Shown: piece by piece, positions 7,332 through 15,564 of the stretch
Layout: each line of letters opens with the position of its first letter
Numbering within the stretch: position 1 is the first letter of the stretch
Assembly: GCA_019419865.1 (NCBI GenBank)
Contig: JAHZIG010000025.1
Span: 1 to 41,170 of the forward strand
Length of the DNA: 41,170 bases
Reading direction: 5' to 3'
From: Clostridiales bacterium
GTDB taxonomy: Bacteria; Bacillota; Clostridia; Monoglobales; Monoglobaceae
The notes under the pieces: model-generated
The model's database searches: none
What the model saw: the letters and a program-made list of their open reading frames with translations, nothing else
What the model was told of the DNA's origin: nothing
Position numbers and translations under genes: made by a program

Positions 7332-8468
7332 ATGAGGGGGAAATCTATATTTTTATTGATTTCTATGTTTTTTCTAATCGGAAGTTCTGTATACGCGGAA
7401 GAAGCTCCGACAATTTATGTTAATGGAAATCAAATCCAAACGGACGCGTACATAGAAGACGGCGTGACGTACGTACCTTTACGCGCAGTAAGCGAAGCTT
7501 TAGGCGCCGAAGTTCTATGGAACGAAGCAGAAAACAGAGTCGATATAAACGCGTCTTCAGAAGAAATTTTAATCCAGAATTCAATTGATAAAATATCCCC
7601 GAGCGTCGTAGCGATCGTCGGCAATTATCACAGCGACGCGAGCGCGTCATACCAGGAAAAATATGACGAAGGGATCGCTCACGGTACGGGCGTTATCATA
7701 TCTTCCGACGGTCAGATATTGACCAACGCTCACGTTGTAGCCGACCTGAGTTCGATCATCGTCGTTCTTTCCGACGGAACCGGATACGAAGGTCGACTTA
7801 TGTATATCGACGAAGCGCTCGATCTGGCGGTAGTTAAAATTGAGAAAACGGATCTGCCTACGGCGACTTTTGCCGACGAAACTTCATTGCGCTCAGGTTC
7901 TAAGGTAATAGCTATCGGAACTCCGGTAAGCCTTGGCCTTAGGAACTCCGTTTCATTGGGAATTATAAGCGGAATCAACAGAAGCGTCGCGGGAGATTAC
8001 GCGCTGATCCAAACCGACGCGGCTATCAATCCCGGCAACAGCGGCGGACCGCTTGTGAACCTAAACGGAGAGGTCGTCGGTATTAATTCTTCCGGCTATC
8101 AAGGCGTTGGGATAGAAGGCATGAACTTCGCCATTCCTGTTTCCGACGTCAATTACGCTTTGAATCACTTCAATACATACGGTAAGATCAACAGACCTAA
8201 TCTGGGCGCAGAGCTTGAAGAGTCCTGGACCGCCGAAATAGGGTTGCCTTCTTCTGACGGTCTGACGATAAAATCCGTCGCGTCCGGCGGCGCGGCCGAG
8301 GCCGCAGGGTTAATCGCCGGAGACGTAGTAACCGCGATAGACGGCGCGGCGGTAAATAGTATGGTGGACTGGAACGAAACGATGAAAGCGTATCTCCCGG
8401 GCAGCCAAGCCGTATTAAATATAAACCGCGGCGGCGCCGTAACTCAAGTTATGATAACTTTTGGATAA
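7332..8468 (+). CDS. Exported HtrA/DegP-like serine protease with N-terminal stalk domain and PDZ domain
   Basis: The 378-residue protein has a signal peptide (1-22), then a stalk repeat (27-73: PTIYVNGNQIQ...VTYVPLRAVSEALGAEVLWNEAENRVDI). A trypsin-like S1C protease domain (about 80-275) carries the triad His134 (TNAHV), Asp164 (ALDLAVV) and Ser237 (GNSGGP). A C-terminal PDZ domain follows (about 285-378). HtrA proteases degrade or refold damaged exported proteins; here the membrane anchor of Bacillus HtrA is replaced by a signal peptide and stalk repeat, suggesting a wall or surface location. A strong GGGGGAACTC-type RBS precedes ATG 7332. The next gene, also a stalk protein, begins 36 bases later, so they form an operon. 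Confidence 0.88.
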   Translation: MRGKSIFLLISMFFLIGSSVYAEEAPTIYVNGNQIQTDAYIEDGVTYVPLRAVSEALGAEVLWNEAENRVDINASSEEILIQNSIDKISPSVVAIVGNYHSDASASYQEKYDEGIAHGTGVIISSDGQILTNAHVVADLSSIIVVLSDGTGYEGRLMYIDEALDLAVVKIEKTDLPTATFADETSLRSGSKVIAIGTPVSLGLRNSVSLGIISGINRSVAGDYALIQTDAAINPGNSGGPLVNLNGEVVGINSSGYQGVGIEGMNFAIPVSDVNYALNHFNTYGKINRPNLGAELEESWTAEIGLPSSDGLTIKSVASGGAAEAAGLIAGDVVTAIDGAAVNSMVDWNETMKAYLPGSQAVLNINRGGAVTQVMITFG

Positions 8469-8504
8469 TAAAAAATAATAATATAAAAAGCGAGGGAAAA
8501 TACT

Positions 8505-10430
8505 ATGATCAAAAAACTATTGGCTTTATTAACCGCAATCTCAGTTCTATCTTCGGTTTTTGCAGTTTCCGCTTTTGCGCTGGACGCCGACGACGTAGAA
8601 TATGAAGAGCCTGAGAAAATCGTCATCTCCTTTAGATTAGGAGACAGCGTTTTGAGCATCAACGGCAACGACGTGGCTGTGACCACGCCTTATGAAATCA
8701 ACGGAACCACGTTAGTTCCGCTGCGCGTTATCACCGAAGCTTTCGGCGCCGACGTTGTTTGGGACGACGCGGATCAGGGCGTAACTCTTACATACGGCGA
8801 CGTCGTAATAGAGATATGGATAGGCAGAACGGACGCTTTAGTAAACGGACAAACTTTGCCGTTACTTTTAGCTCCGGAACTGACTAACGACACTACCATG
8901 GTCCCGCTCAGATTTATAACGGAAAACTTTGGCGCAGAGGTTTCCTACGACGAGGCGACGGAGGCTATACTCGTAGAAAAGTATGTAACGCAGAGCAACA
9001 GCGTCGTCGATTATGCGGCGGTTCTAAACAACACTCAAAACGAATATGTCGGCGACAGCTATCAGGGCTGGATGATGAAGTACGACAAAGATCTGATGCT
9101 CAGCAACCGCACGTTTACAGGGAACAGTAATGAATTTGTAAACACTGACCAAACGGCGGTTCTATTTATCGACGTCATGGATATAGACGAATCTGAAACG
9201 CTGGATTCAATATATCAGGGGCTTAAGACATCCGCCGGCAACTATACCATAATCGATCAAGGCAAAGATACGGACGCGGACGGTAATGAATACGCATACT
9301 TTGAGCTTAGAAATTCAGATCTATATATCATAGAAAAAATCTATGTGCGCGACAGTAAAATGTATTTGTACGCCGCTTATATAGATAACGACGAAGCGTC
9401 TAACCTTACGGATACGTATCGCGAACTTTTTGACAGCTTTACCATAAACTATACTGATACCGACACGGCGGACCTTTCGGACGTAGTCGACGGTTACCGC
9501 ACTTATGAAAATAACGATATGAAGCTGAGTATCGACGTGCCTGCGGATTGGGCGGACGTCTCTAATGAAAACGTATTAAATATATTCAACTTTGTAAAAC
9601 CGTACGATTATGATATAGAAAATATCTTTGAACAGGAATCTATATCCGTATACGTAATAACGCCGGATACTTCTCTTGACGAATGGTTAGAGAGCGATAA
9701 AGCCTCGTACGTATCAGAAGTAAATCCCAGCTACTACGAGACAAGCGAAACCCAAACGCGCGACTTGAACGGAAAGCAAGCGAAATATTATACTGTTGAA
9801 AAGGATTTAGAAAACGGCGATAGATACGTCAGAACTGATCTTTTCCTGCTAAACGGAGACTACGGCTATAACGTTTGCGTTCAGACGATTGAAAACGGCG
9901 AAGAAAACGCTCGAACCGAACGGATCCTCAACTCGTTTGAATGCGAGGAATTGGATTCAAACGAAGTAGGCCGTCTGATGCGTTCCGATTATTCGGACGA
10001 CAACAAGACCGTAACGCTCGAAGACGCCGGATTCTCCGTGACCGTACCGTATTCGTGGGAACAACAGGATACCGGATACGACGACGTCGCATCGTTTGCA
10101 GGCACGCCGGGTCAAATAACAATATACATAAGCGACAACGTATATACCGATACGGGCGAACTGGCTCGGTCCTTATTTAACGGCATCGAAGATTCAAATG
10201 AAAACGACCCTCAGATGATCACGTCTCCTACCCTTACGGAGATCAACGGAATAAACGGCTATTATTTCGACTATACCGAAGTAATATCGGACGTTACGTT
10301 ATACAGTAAGATTTTCTGTTTTAAAAAGGACGGGAAAATGTTTGTAGCTCATATGCGCGTATTTGACGAACTTCACGGCGAAAAAGCCGAGCAGATACTC
10401 GCGGACGCGGTCAACGTAACCGTTCTCTAA
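8505..10430 (+). CDS. Exported stalk-domain protein with three repeated C-terminal domains
   Basis: This 641-residue protein has a signal peptide (1-26, ending AFA). A double stalk module follows (about 45-165: INGNDVAVTTPYEINGTTLVPLRVITEAFGADVVWDDADQGVTL and LVNGQTLPLLLAPELTNDTTMVPLRFITENFGAEVSYDEATEAILVEK). The remainder looks like three related units of about 150 residues (roughly 175-320, 325-485, 500-641), each with a PsbP/Mog1-like start such as MKLSIDVPADW or GFSVTVPYSW and a late strand-helix. The signal peptide and stalk place it outside the cell. It shares an operon with the stalk protease, so a role in envelope protein quality control or a surface assembly is possible but unproven. 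Confidence 0.75.
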   Translation: MIKKLLALLTAISVLSSVFAVSAFALDADDVEYEEPEKIVISFRLGDSVLSINGNDVAVTTPYEINGTTLVPLRVITEAFGADVVWDDADQGVTLTYGDVVIEIWIGRTDALVNGQTLPLLLAPELTNDTTMVPLRFITENFGAEVSYDEATEAILVEKYVTQSNSVVDYAAVLNNTQNEYVGDSYQGWMMKYDKDLMLSNRTFTGNSNEFVNTDQTAVLFIDVMDIDESETLDSIYQGLKTSAGNYTIIDQGKDTDADGNEYAYFELRNSDLYIIEKIYVRDSKMYLYAAYIDNDEASNLTDTYRELFDSFTINYTDTDTADLSDVVDGYRTYENNDMKLSIDVPADWADVSNENVLNIFNFVKPYDYDIENIFEQESISVYVITPDTSLDEWLESDKASYVSEVNPSYYETSETQTRDLNGKQAKYYTVEKDLENGDRYVRTDLFLLNGDYGYNVCVQTIENGEENARTERILNSFECEELDSNEVGRLMRSDYSDDNKTVTLEDAGFSVTVPYSWEQQDTGYDDVASFAGTPGQITIYISDNVYTDTGELARSLFNGIEDSNENDPQMITSPTLTEINGINGYYFDYTEVISDVTLYSKIFCFKKDGKMFVAHMRVFDELHGEKAEQILADAVNVTVL

Positions 10431-10458
10431 AAGCCCGTAAAAACCAACGTAAATTTTA

Positions 10459-10500
10459 AGACCTCCCGAACATCCATACTTTCGGGAGGTCTATTATTTT
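10459..10500. terminator. Intrinsic terminator between convergent operons
   Basis: AGACCTCCCGAA (10459-10470) pairs perfectly with TTCGGGAGGTCT (10481-10492), followed by ATTATTTT. It ends the stalk operon and, being symmetrical, could also act on the leftward operon. Confidence 0.9.
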
Positions 10501-10529
10501 AAATTACCTAATAAATCTATCTCGTATTT

Positions 10530-11117
10530 CTAATTGGTACTGAACCTAAGATCGCACCGATTCTCTATATCGAAGGCCGCGAAATATTTCTCCTCCAGCG
10601 GTATCCACCGTTCTTTGAACGTTTCCGCTTTTTCGGCGCCGTTTCGCTCGACTATACGGCGAAGCTGTTCCTTAGGCTCGACCGTTAAAAATATCCTCAG
10701 ATCGTAGAAACCCCAAAGCGCTGGGTGACAGCTATACGAGCCTTCGACTACCGCTATGTCGTTCGGCTCCGCGTATATCGGCTCGGTCAGTTCTTGGCTC
10801 CGGCAATCGTACGGACGATAATAAAAACTTCTGTTTTCCAGTAACGGTCGCATAACCTCTTCCGAAAAGCGTTCGTGATCCACGTTCTCGCCGGGGATAC
10901 TCAGCCGCTCCTCCGTTCTCTGCTCCGGACGCGGAAAGAAATCGTCCATATGGAACGCGACGCAGCCAAGCTCCTCTTCAAGCAAACCCGCAAGCGTGGT
11001 CTTTCCCGCGCCGCAGCGGCCGTCGATAGCTACGATCAAAGTTTTATTTTCAGCCTTGGTTCTAAGCGTTTTAACGCTCTCTACGATCTCGTTTACAATC
11101 TGCTGCATAGCGCTCAA
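10530..11117 (-). CDS. P-loop kinase of the uridine kinase-like family
   Basis: The 195-residue protein has a Walker A motif, GRCGAGKTT (about 33-41), in the uridine kinase/phosphoribulokinase fold, then HMDDFFPRPEQ (about 55-65) where the family binds the nucleoside or substrate, and VVEGSYSC as the Walker B-like strand. Such proteins phosphorylate small molecules with ATP: nucleosides, or vitamin precursors such as nicotinamide riboside or pantothenate. It overlaps the upstream ECF S-component gene by 4 bases (ATGA), so the two are translationally coupled. That suggests the kinase traps whatever the transporter imports. The exact substrate cannot be read from the sequence. Confidence 0.75.
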   Translation of the reverse strand: MSAMQQIVNEIVESVKTLRTKAENKTLIVAIDGRCGAGKTTLAGLLEEELGCVAFHMDDFFPRPEQRTEERLSIPGENVDHERFSEEVMRPLLENRSFYYRPYDCRSQELTEPIYAEPNDIAVVEGSYSCHPALWGFYDLRIFLTVEPKEQLRRIVERNGAEKAETFKERWIPLEEKYFAAFDIENRCDLRFSTN

Positions 11118-11680
11118 CTCTTTGCGCTTTGAGCGGCGGGTTTATGTTTCTTAAACTTAACGAGTCCGGTGCGGTTGAGCGCGACCATGACGGCCGGTAT
11201 CAAGATCAGTTGGATTATGATTCCGGGTATCGCGTTTAAAAACGCTCCGGCCATAAACATCTGCGCGGTGAAGCCGTCTCCGGATATCCCAAGCAGGATT
11301 ATCTCGACTATTCCCCATACCGCTCTGCCGACCAGCATGGCCGCGATAAGAGAGCGGTAAAGCGCGATAACGCACTGCCAGCGCGAACGACTGTATAAGA
11401 AACCGGCTATAAATCCGTACGTCATAAGCTCAAACGACATCGCTATCCCTGTCGGGAACAGAACCGGCATCCCAAACAGCGCGTAGCGCAGAAGCGGCAG
11501 CACAAAGCCTATCGCCGCGCCGTACTGCCAGCCGCAGATCAATCCGCATAGGAAGACCGGAATGTGCATCGGAAGCAGCATGTTTCCTATCTGCGGGATC
11601 TGACCGGTCAAAAACGGCAGAACCAGACCCAGCGCCATAAACATAGCCGCTAAAGTCATATTCTTAGTAGTTTTCCGCAT
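11114..11680 (-). CDS. ECF transporter substrate-binding S-component
   Basis: The 188-residue membrane protein has about six hydrophobic segments and starts with the S-component signature MRKTTKNMTLAAMFMALGLVLPFL. It includes the short helix A-x3-A-x3-A pattern that contacts the EcfT subunit. The next gene is a kinase with a 4-base overlap; no EcfA or EcfT lies beside it, but an EcfT gene is at the right end of the window, so it probably uses the shared energising module (group II ECF). RBS ATAGGAGAGAT precedes the start. The substrate is unknown; a vitamin or nucleoside is the best guess because of the linked kinase. Confidence 0.82.
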   Translation of the reverse strand: MRKTTKNMTLAAMFMALGLVLPFLTGQIPQIGNMLLPMHIPVFLCGLICGWQYGAAIGFVLPLLRYALFGMPVLFPTGIAMSFELMTYGFIAGFLYSRSRWQCVIALYRSLIAAMLVGRAVWGIVEIILLGISGDGFTAQMFMAGAFLNAIPGIIIQLILIPAVMVALNRTGLVKFKKHKPAAQSAKS

Positions 11681-11705
11681 ATCTATCTCTCCTATGTATT
11701 CTATT

Positions 11706-12191
11706 CTATTTAAAGCTCTCAGCCCACGCCTTGAGCTCCTCGTCCGAAAGCCGCCCGTTCAGCATTCTGCCGGGGGCTAAGATCGCCGAACCGCAGGACG
11801 GTTTGAGTTTATCCGCAGTTTTTCCCATACCGCTTCCGCCGGAAGTGGCGAACGGAACTATCGTCTTGCCCGAAAGGTCGTAACTCTCTAAAAACGTGTT
11901 GATTATCGTCGGCGCAACATACCACCAGATCGGAAATCCCACAAAAACCACGTCGTACTCGTCCATATTTTCAATTTTACCCGCAATAGCCGGACGCGAC
12001 GCGGGATCGTTCATCTCGACCGAGCTTCTGCTCTTCTTATCCATCCAATTCAGGTCGTCGCGCGTATACGGCGTCTCGGGCTTTATCTCATACAGATCCG
12101 CGCCGGCAGCCTCAGCAAGGCGCTTGGCCGCTTTCGCCGTAACTCCGCTGCACGAAAAATAAGCGACTAAAATTTTCTTATCGCTGCTCAT
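11706..12191 (-). CDS. Flavodoxin
   Basis: The 161-residue protein has the flavodoxin fold. KILVAYFSCSGVTAKAAKRLAEAAG is the FMN phosphate loop (SCSGVT in place of SxTGNT), VVFVGFPIWWYVAPTIINTFL is the second FMN loop, and FATSGGSGMGKT is the third. It carries low-potential electrons in place of ferredoxin. I chose ATG 12191 because GGAGG sits 8 bases upstream; the longer start at 12206 overlaps that site. It follows two Fe-S aldo/keto reductases (95-base gap) and precedes the ECF gene (25-base gap), so it could supply or accept electrons for the reductases (inference). Confidence 0.88.
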   Translation of the reverse strand: MSSDKKILVAYFSCSGVTAKAAKRLAEAAGADLYEIKPETPYTRDDLNWMDKKSRSSVEMNDPASRPAIAGKIENMDEYDVVFVGFPIWWYVAPTIINTFLESYDLSGKTIVPFATSGGSGMGKTADKLKPSCGSAILAPGRMLNGRLSDEELKAWAESFK

Positions 12192-12286
12192 AATTAAAAC
12201 CTCCATTTCTTAACGTTCGTCTTAATCTAACACAGCTCCCTCAACCGATTATTCTTTATACAAATATCAACCTGCGTCTTAAAGTC

Positions 12287-13381
12287 TTATTCGCCGAAAT
12301 ATTCGCTTATCTCTTTCATCCGCAAGACCTGCTTAACATGGAACGGACATCTCTTATCGCAGTGTCCGCAGGCTAAACAGTCGGACGCTTTTTTCTCAAG
12401 ATTCGCATAGTGGTCTTTTGCAAGCGCGTCTCCGGCCATAGCCAGGTCGTAATATTTATCGATAAGACCTATATCCAATCCCGCCGGACACGGCCTGCAA
12501 TGGTTGCAGTAAACGCATATCCCCTCGGCGTCCTGCGGCGCGAAGGTCCCCAGTATCGAATAATCCTTTTCCTCGTCCGACGCCTCGAAGAAACCAAGAA
12601 TACGCTTGATATCGTCTATGTTGCGCGCGCCGGGCAGCACGGTCAAAACCCCAGGTTTATCAAGGGCGTATTGTATACATTGATATTCGGTCAGCGCCCG
12701 CTTAAACGGCGACGTTTTCTTATCCAGAAGTTGTCCGCCGCTAAACGCCTTCATTACCGATATCCCGACGCCCTCCGCCTCGCATCTGCGGTAGAGCGCC
12801 AATCTCTCGTCTACGCCGCCTATGGCGTAATCGCCGCGCCGGTAGTCGTACGCGGGGTTGATACTAAACATCAGCATATCGATAATACCCATATCTAAAA
12901 GCTTATCCGCGATCTTAGGAGTATGCGACGACAGTCCTATATGCCGCGCTACGCCGTCTTTCTTAAGCTGTTTGATATAATTGATCGTTCCCGCAGAGAT
13001 CGCTTTTTCAAGGTCGGCTTCCTCGTCGATACAGTGGATAAAGGCGAAGTCGATATAATCGGTCTTAAGCCGCCCGAGCTGCCAGTCCACGCTTTTCTTT
13101 ATCGTATCTAAATCGGTCGTCCAGCCGTACGCTCCGCTGCTGTATTCCGCGCCGAAATGTATTTGAAAATATACGTCCTTCCGGCGGCTTCCCAAAACGT
13201 TTCCAAGCGCCGGGAACGGAACCGCGTCGCCCGAAGCAAGATCGAAGTAATTGATCCCGTTTTCCAAAGCGAAGTCCAAAGCCCGCTCCGCCTCTTTCTC
13301 TCCGGCCGCGCCTATCGAGCTGGTTCCGAGCCCTATAACGCCTATCTCTTCGGTTCCTCTCGGTAATTTACGGTATTCCAT
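12287..13381 (-). CDS. Aldo/keto reductase with C-terminal ferredoxin-type clusters (second of pair)
   Basis: The 364-residue protein has an AKR barrel: the GLGTSSIGAAGE start, NGINYFDLASGDAVPF (catalytic Asp; the usual active-site Tyr position is not a clear Tyr here), FAFIHCID and GLSSHTPKIAD. The last 70 residues hold Cys clusters CVYCNHCRPCP and CLACGHCDKRCPF for Fe-S centres. The first cluster is a shortened variant (CxxCxxCxCP) of the normal CxxCxxCxxxCP. It lies 18 bases after the paired reductase, so they are co-transcribed. The substrate is unknown; reduction of an aldehyde or ketone is expected from the family, with electrons possibly delivered by the flavodoxin. Confidence 0.85.
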   Translation of the reverse strand: MEYRKLPRGTEEIGVIGLGTSSIGAAGEKEAERALDFALENGINYFDLASGDAVPFPALGNVLGSRRKDVYFQIHFGAEYSSGAYGWTTDLDTIKKSVDWQLGRLKTDYIDFAFIHCIDEEADLEKAISAGTINYIKQLKKDGVARHIGLSSHTPKIADKLLDMGIIDMLMFSINPAYDYRRGDYAIGGVDERLALYRRCEAEGVGISVMKAFSGGQLLDKKTSPFKRALTEYQCIQYALDKPGVLTVLPGARNIDDIKRILGFFEASDEEKDYSILGTFAPQDAEGICVYCNHCRPCPAGLDIGLIDKYYDLAMAGDALAKDHYANLEKKASDCLACGHCDKRCPFHVKQVLRMKEISEYFGE

Positions 13382-13399
13382 GATCGTCCACCTCCGCGA

Positions 13400-14533
13400 T
13401 TACATACCCGTCTTCTGGGCGAAATCCGACATCGCCTCCGATATTTTTATCTGCTGCGGACAGACAGCCTCGCAGCTTCTGCAGCCTATGCACGCGCTCG
13501 GCAGTTTATCCTTAGGAAACGCCATGAGCGCCATGGGCGCGATAAATCCTCCGTCGGTAAAGCAATGCTCGTTATACAGCTTTATCAGCTCGGGTATATC
13601 GAGCCCCTGCGGACAGTGGCTCGTGCAGTAGTGACAGGCCGTGCAGGGCAGCGCTTTTACGTTGATCATGTCGCCCGCTACCGAAAGCAATCCTTCCATC
13701 TCCTTCTCGGACAGAGGCTTATCCTCCGCAAACGTCGCGATATTGTCCTTGAGCTGATCCATGTTCGACATTCCCGAAAGTATGACCTTCACGCTCGGGA
13801 GCGTCTGCAGGAAACGAAACGCCCATGCCGGGATCTTCTCGTCCGGGCGCAGCTCCTTCAGTTTAGCCGCGTCCGCGTCGGTCAGAGAGGCCAGACGTCC
13901 GCCGCGCAAAGGCTCCATGACCCAGACCGGGAGATTATATTCCTCGATAAGCTCGACCTTAGCCTTAGCGTTCTGGAACGTCCAGTCGACATAGTTAAGC
14001 TGTATCTGACAGAACTCCATATCCTTGCCGTAGGCGTCCAGAAAACGTTTCATAACGTCGAGGTCGCCGTGAGCCGAAAATCCGAGATGACGGATCCTGC
14101 CGTTCTGCTTCTGTTTTATAAGATAATCGTATATGCCGAACTTAGGGTCTAAGTACGCGTCGATATTCATCTCGCAGACGTTGTGGAACAGGTAAAAATC
14201 AAAATATTCCACGCCGCATCTTTTGAGCTGTTCCTCGAAGATCTCTTCGACCTTATCCATGTTGGCGAGGTCGTAGCCCGGAAATTTATCGGCCAAATAA
14301 TAGTTCTCTCTTGGATATTTTTTAAGAGCCTTGCCCAAAACAAGCTCCGAATTACCCGCGTGATAACCCCACGCGGTGTCGTAGTAATTAACGCCGTTTT
14401 CCATAGCGTAATCCACCATCCGCTCCGCGGTCTCTTCGTCCACCTTCGCGTCGTCTCCGTCTATGACCGGAAGTCGCATCGCGCCAAGGCCGAGCGCGGA
14501 AAGTTTTAAATCCTGAAAATCTCTGTAAATCAT
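13400..14533 (-). CDS. Aldo/keto reductase with C-terminal ferredoxin-type clusters (first of pair)
   Basis: The 377-residue protein starts with the AKR signature LKLSALGLGAMRLP. It has NYYDTAWGYHAGNSE (Asp and Tyr of the tetrad), YLADKFP (Lys) and FYLFHNV (His), then a C-terminal two-cluster ferredoxin domain with CTACHYCTSHCP and CIGCRSCEAVCP. AKRs reduce aldehydes or ketones with NAD(P)H; Fe-S versions are common in anaerobes. An AGAGGAG RBS lies 8-9 bases before ATG 14533. It is the first gene after a promoter with a 19-bp spacer filled by a MerR-type inverted repeat, so induction by reactive aldehydes or thiol stress is likely. Confidence 0.88.
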   Translation of the reverse strand: MIYRDFQDLKLSALGLGAMRLPVIDGDDAKVDEETAERMVDYAMENGVNYYDTAWGYHAGNSELVLGKALKKYPRENYYLADKFPGYDLANMDKVEEIFEEQLKRCGVEYFDFYLFHNVCEMNIDAYLDPKFGIYDYLIKQKQNGRIRHLGFSAHGDLDVMKRFLDAYGKDMEFCQIQLNYVDWTFQNAKAKVELIEEYNLPVWVMEPLRGGRLASLTDADAAKLKELRPDEKIPAWAFRFLQTLPSVKVILSGMSNMDQLKDNIATFAEDKPLSEKEMEGLLSVAGDMINVKALPCTACHYCTSHCPQGLDIPELIKLYNEHCFTDGGFIAPMALMAFPKDKLPSACIGCRSCEAVCPQQIKISEAMSDFAQKTGM

Positions 14534-14579
14534 AATAAACGCTCCTCTCTCATAAGCTTATAACACAGCTTTTTAGCTT

Positions 14580-14610
14580 ATTATAGCGCTTAGAGTTGGC
14601 TTTAAGTCAA
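14580..14610 (-). promoter_or_regulatory. Promoter with 19-bp spacer and MerR (NmlR/AdhR-like) operator
   Basis: On the minus strand TTGACT (14605-14610) and TATAAT (14580-14585) are 19 bases apart, too long for an ordinary promoter but typical of MerR-family control. The spacer is filled by an 18-bp imperfect palindrome, CTTAGAGTTGGCTTTAAG as read on the plus strand (14589-14606). It resembles the CTTAGAGTTAACTCTAAG type of site recognised by aldehyde- and thiol-stress MerR regulators. No MerR gene is in the window. Confidence 0.75.
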
Positions 14611-14669
14611 TAGTTTATTATTAAATTTATCAAGAAATTAAAACTTCGATCTTTTAGAAATACAAAATT

Positions 14670-14702
14670 AAATTAAGACGCGAAACAACTTCGCGCCTTT
14701 TA
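14670..14702 (-). terminator. Terminator after the methyltransferase gene
   Basis: An 8-bp stem with one mismatch (14677-14684 with 14690-14697) and a 5-base loop, followed on the minus strand by a TTAATTTAATTTT tail, lies just past the methyltransferase stop codon. Confidence 0.65.
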
Positions 14703-14712
14703 AATCTCAAGG

Positions 14713-15471
14713 TTATAACTCCCCGGTATTCATATACGAATTTAATATATTGGGCATAACCAGCAGACCGTTATCCGAATACTTGTCAAATAAATCTTCA
14801 AGAGCCGCGATATATTCGCCGTAACCGGCGTCGTCCTCGGTCGGCGAATACGATGCGGACAGCGCTCTCAGTATAAATTTTTCCTTATTGAAGACTATAT
14901 CGCATTGGATCGCTATATGCTCGAAACGTCCGCCGAAGAAATCGTATATCTTGCTTGTATCGTCTTGTATACCTCCGCTGAAGCCTTTAAAATCTTTGCA
15001 AAAGCGTCTGCATATCTCCGCGTTCTCCATTACGAGCGGACTTCTTCCGTCTCTTGAATTCCAGACCAAGACCGCTTTCCCGCCCGGCTTTAAAATACGT
15101 TTGCACTCCCGTTTAAAAGCGTCGGCGTCGAACCAGTGAAACGACTGGGCGGCGGTTACGACGTCCACGCTTTTATCCGCTAACGTCGTGTTCTCCGCCG
15201 TCGCCTTGACCGATACAAAGCCGGGCGAACCGCCTAAAGCGCGTTCCGCCGCAAGCCGCATATCGTCGTTGGGCTCGACGCATACGACCTTGCCGCAGAC
15301 TTTGAGCAGCTCGGCGGAAAGCTTGCCCGTCCCCGAACCTATATCCGCCGCGACGCTGCCGCCGCGCAGCCCGGCCGAAGTTTTAAGGTATTCAATAAAT
15401 TCTTTGGGATAGCCCGGTCTCGAATCCGCGTATACTTTCGCCTTGCCGGTAAACTTATTTGTATTATTCAT
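14713..15471 (-). CDS. Class I SAM-dependent methyltransferase
   Basis: The 252-residue protein has the Rossmann methyltransferase motifs: VAADIGSGTGKLS (motif I, SAM binding), VVCVEPNDDM (motif II), VDVVTAAQSFHWFD (motif IV) and ILKPGGKAVLVWN (motif V). Its N-terminus (FTGKAKVYADSRPGYPKEFIEYL) is the type seen in UbiE/Methyltransf_11 proteins of unknown substrate. I chose ATG 15471, which has TGGAGA 8 bases upstream, over an in-frame ATG at 15495 without an RBS. It is flanked by terminators on both sides, so it is probably expressed alone. The substrate is not predictable. Confidence 0.85.
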   Translation of the reverse strand: MNNTNKFTGKAKVYADSRPGYPKEFIEYLKTSAGLRGGSVAADIGSGTGKLSAELLKVCGKVVCVEPNDDMRLAAERALGGSPGFVSVKATAENTTLADKSVDVVTAAQSFHWFDADAFKRECKRILKPGGKAVLVWNSRDGRSPLVMENAEICRRFCKDFKGFSGGIQDDTSKIYDFFGGRFEHIAIQCDIVFNKEKFILRALSASYSPTEDDAGYGEYIAALEDLFDKYSDNGLLVMPNILNSYMNTGEL

Positions 15472-15514
15472 AATTTTCTCCATACGCTGTTTCATAATTA
15501 AAGCCCTAAAGCAA

Positions 15515-15544
15515 GATCCGCGCCTTTAAATTAAGACGCGGATC
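15515..15544 (-). terminator. Terminator of the PEP carboxykinase gene
   Basis: GATCCGCG (15515-15522) and CGCGGATC (15537-15544) form a perfect 8-bp stem 20 bases after the carboxykinase stop on the minus strand, followed by TTGCTTT. Confidence 0.75.
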
Positions 15545-15564
15545 GATATAATATTTTCTTTAAA

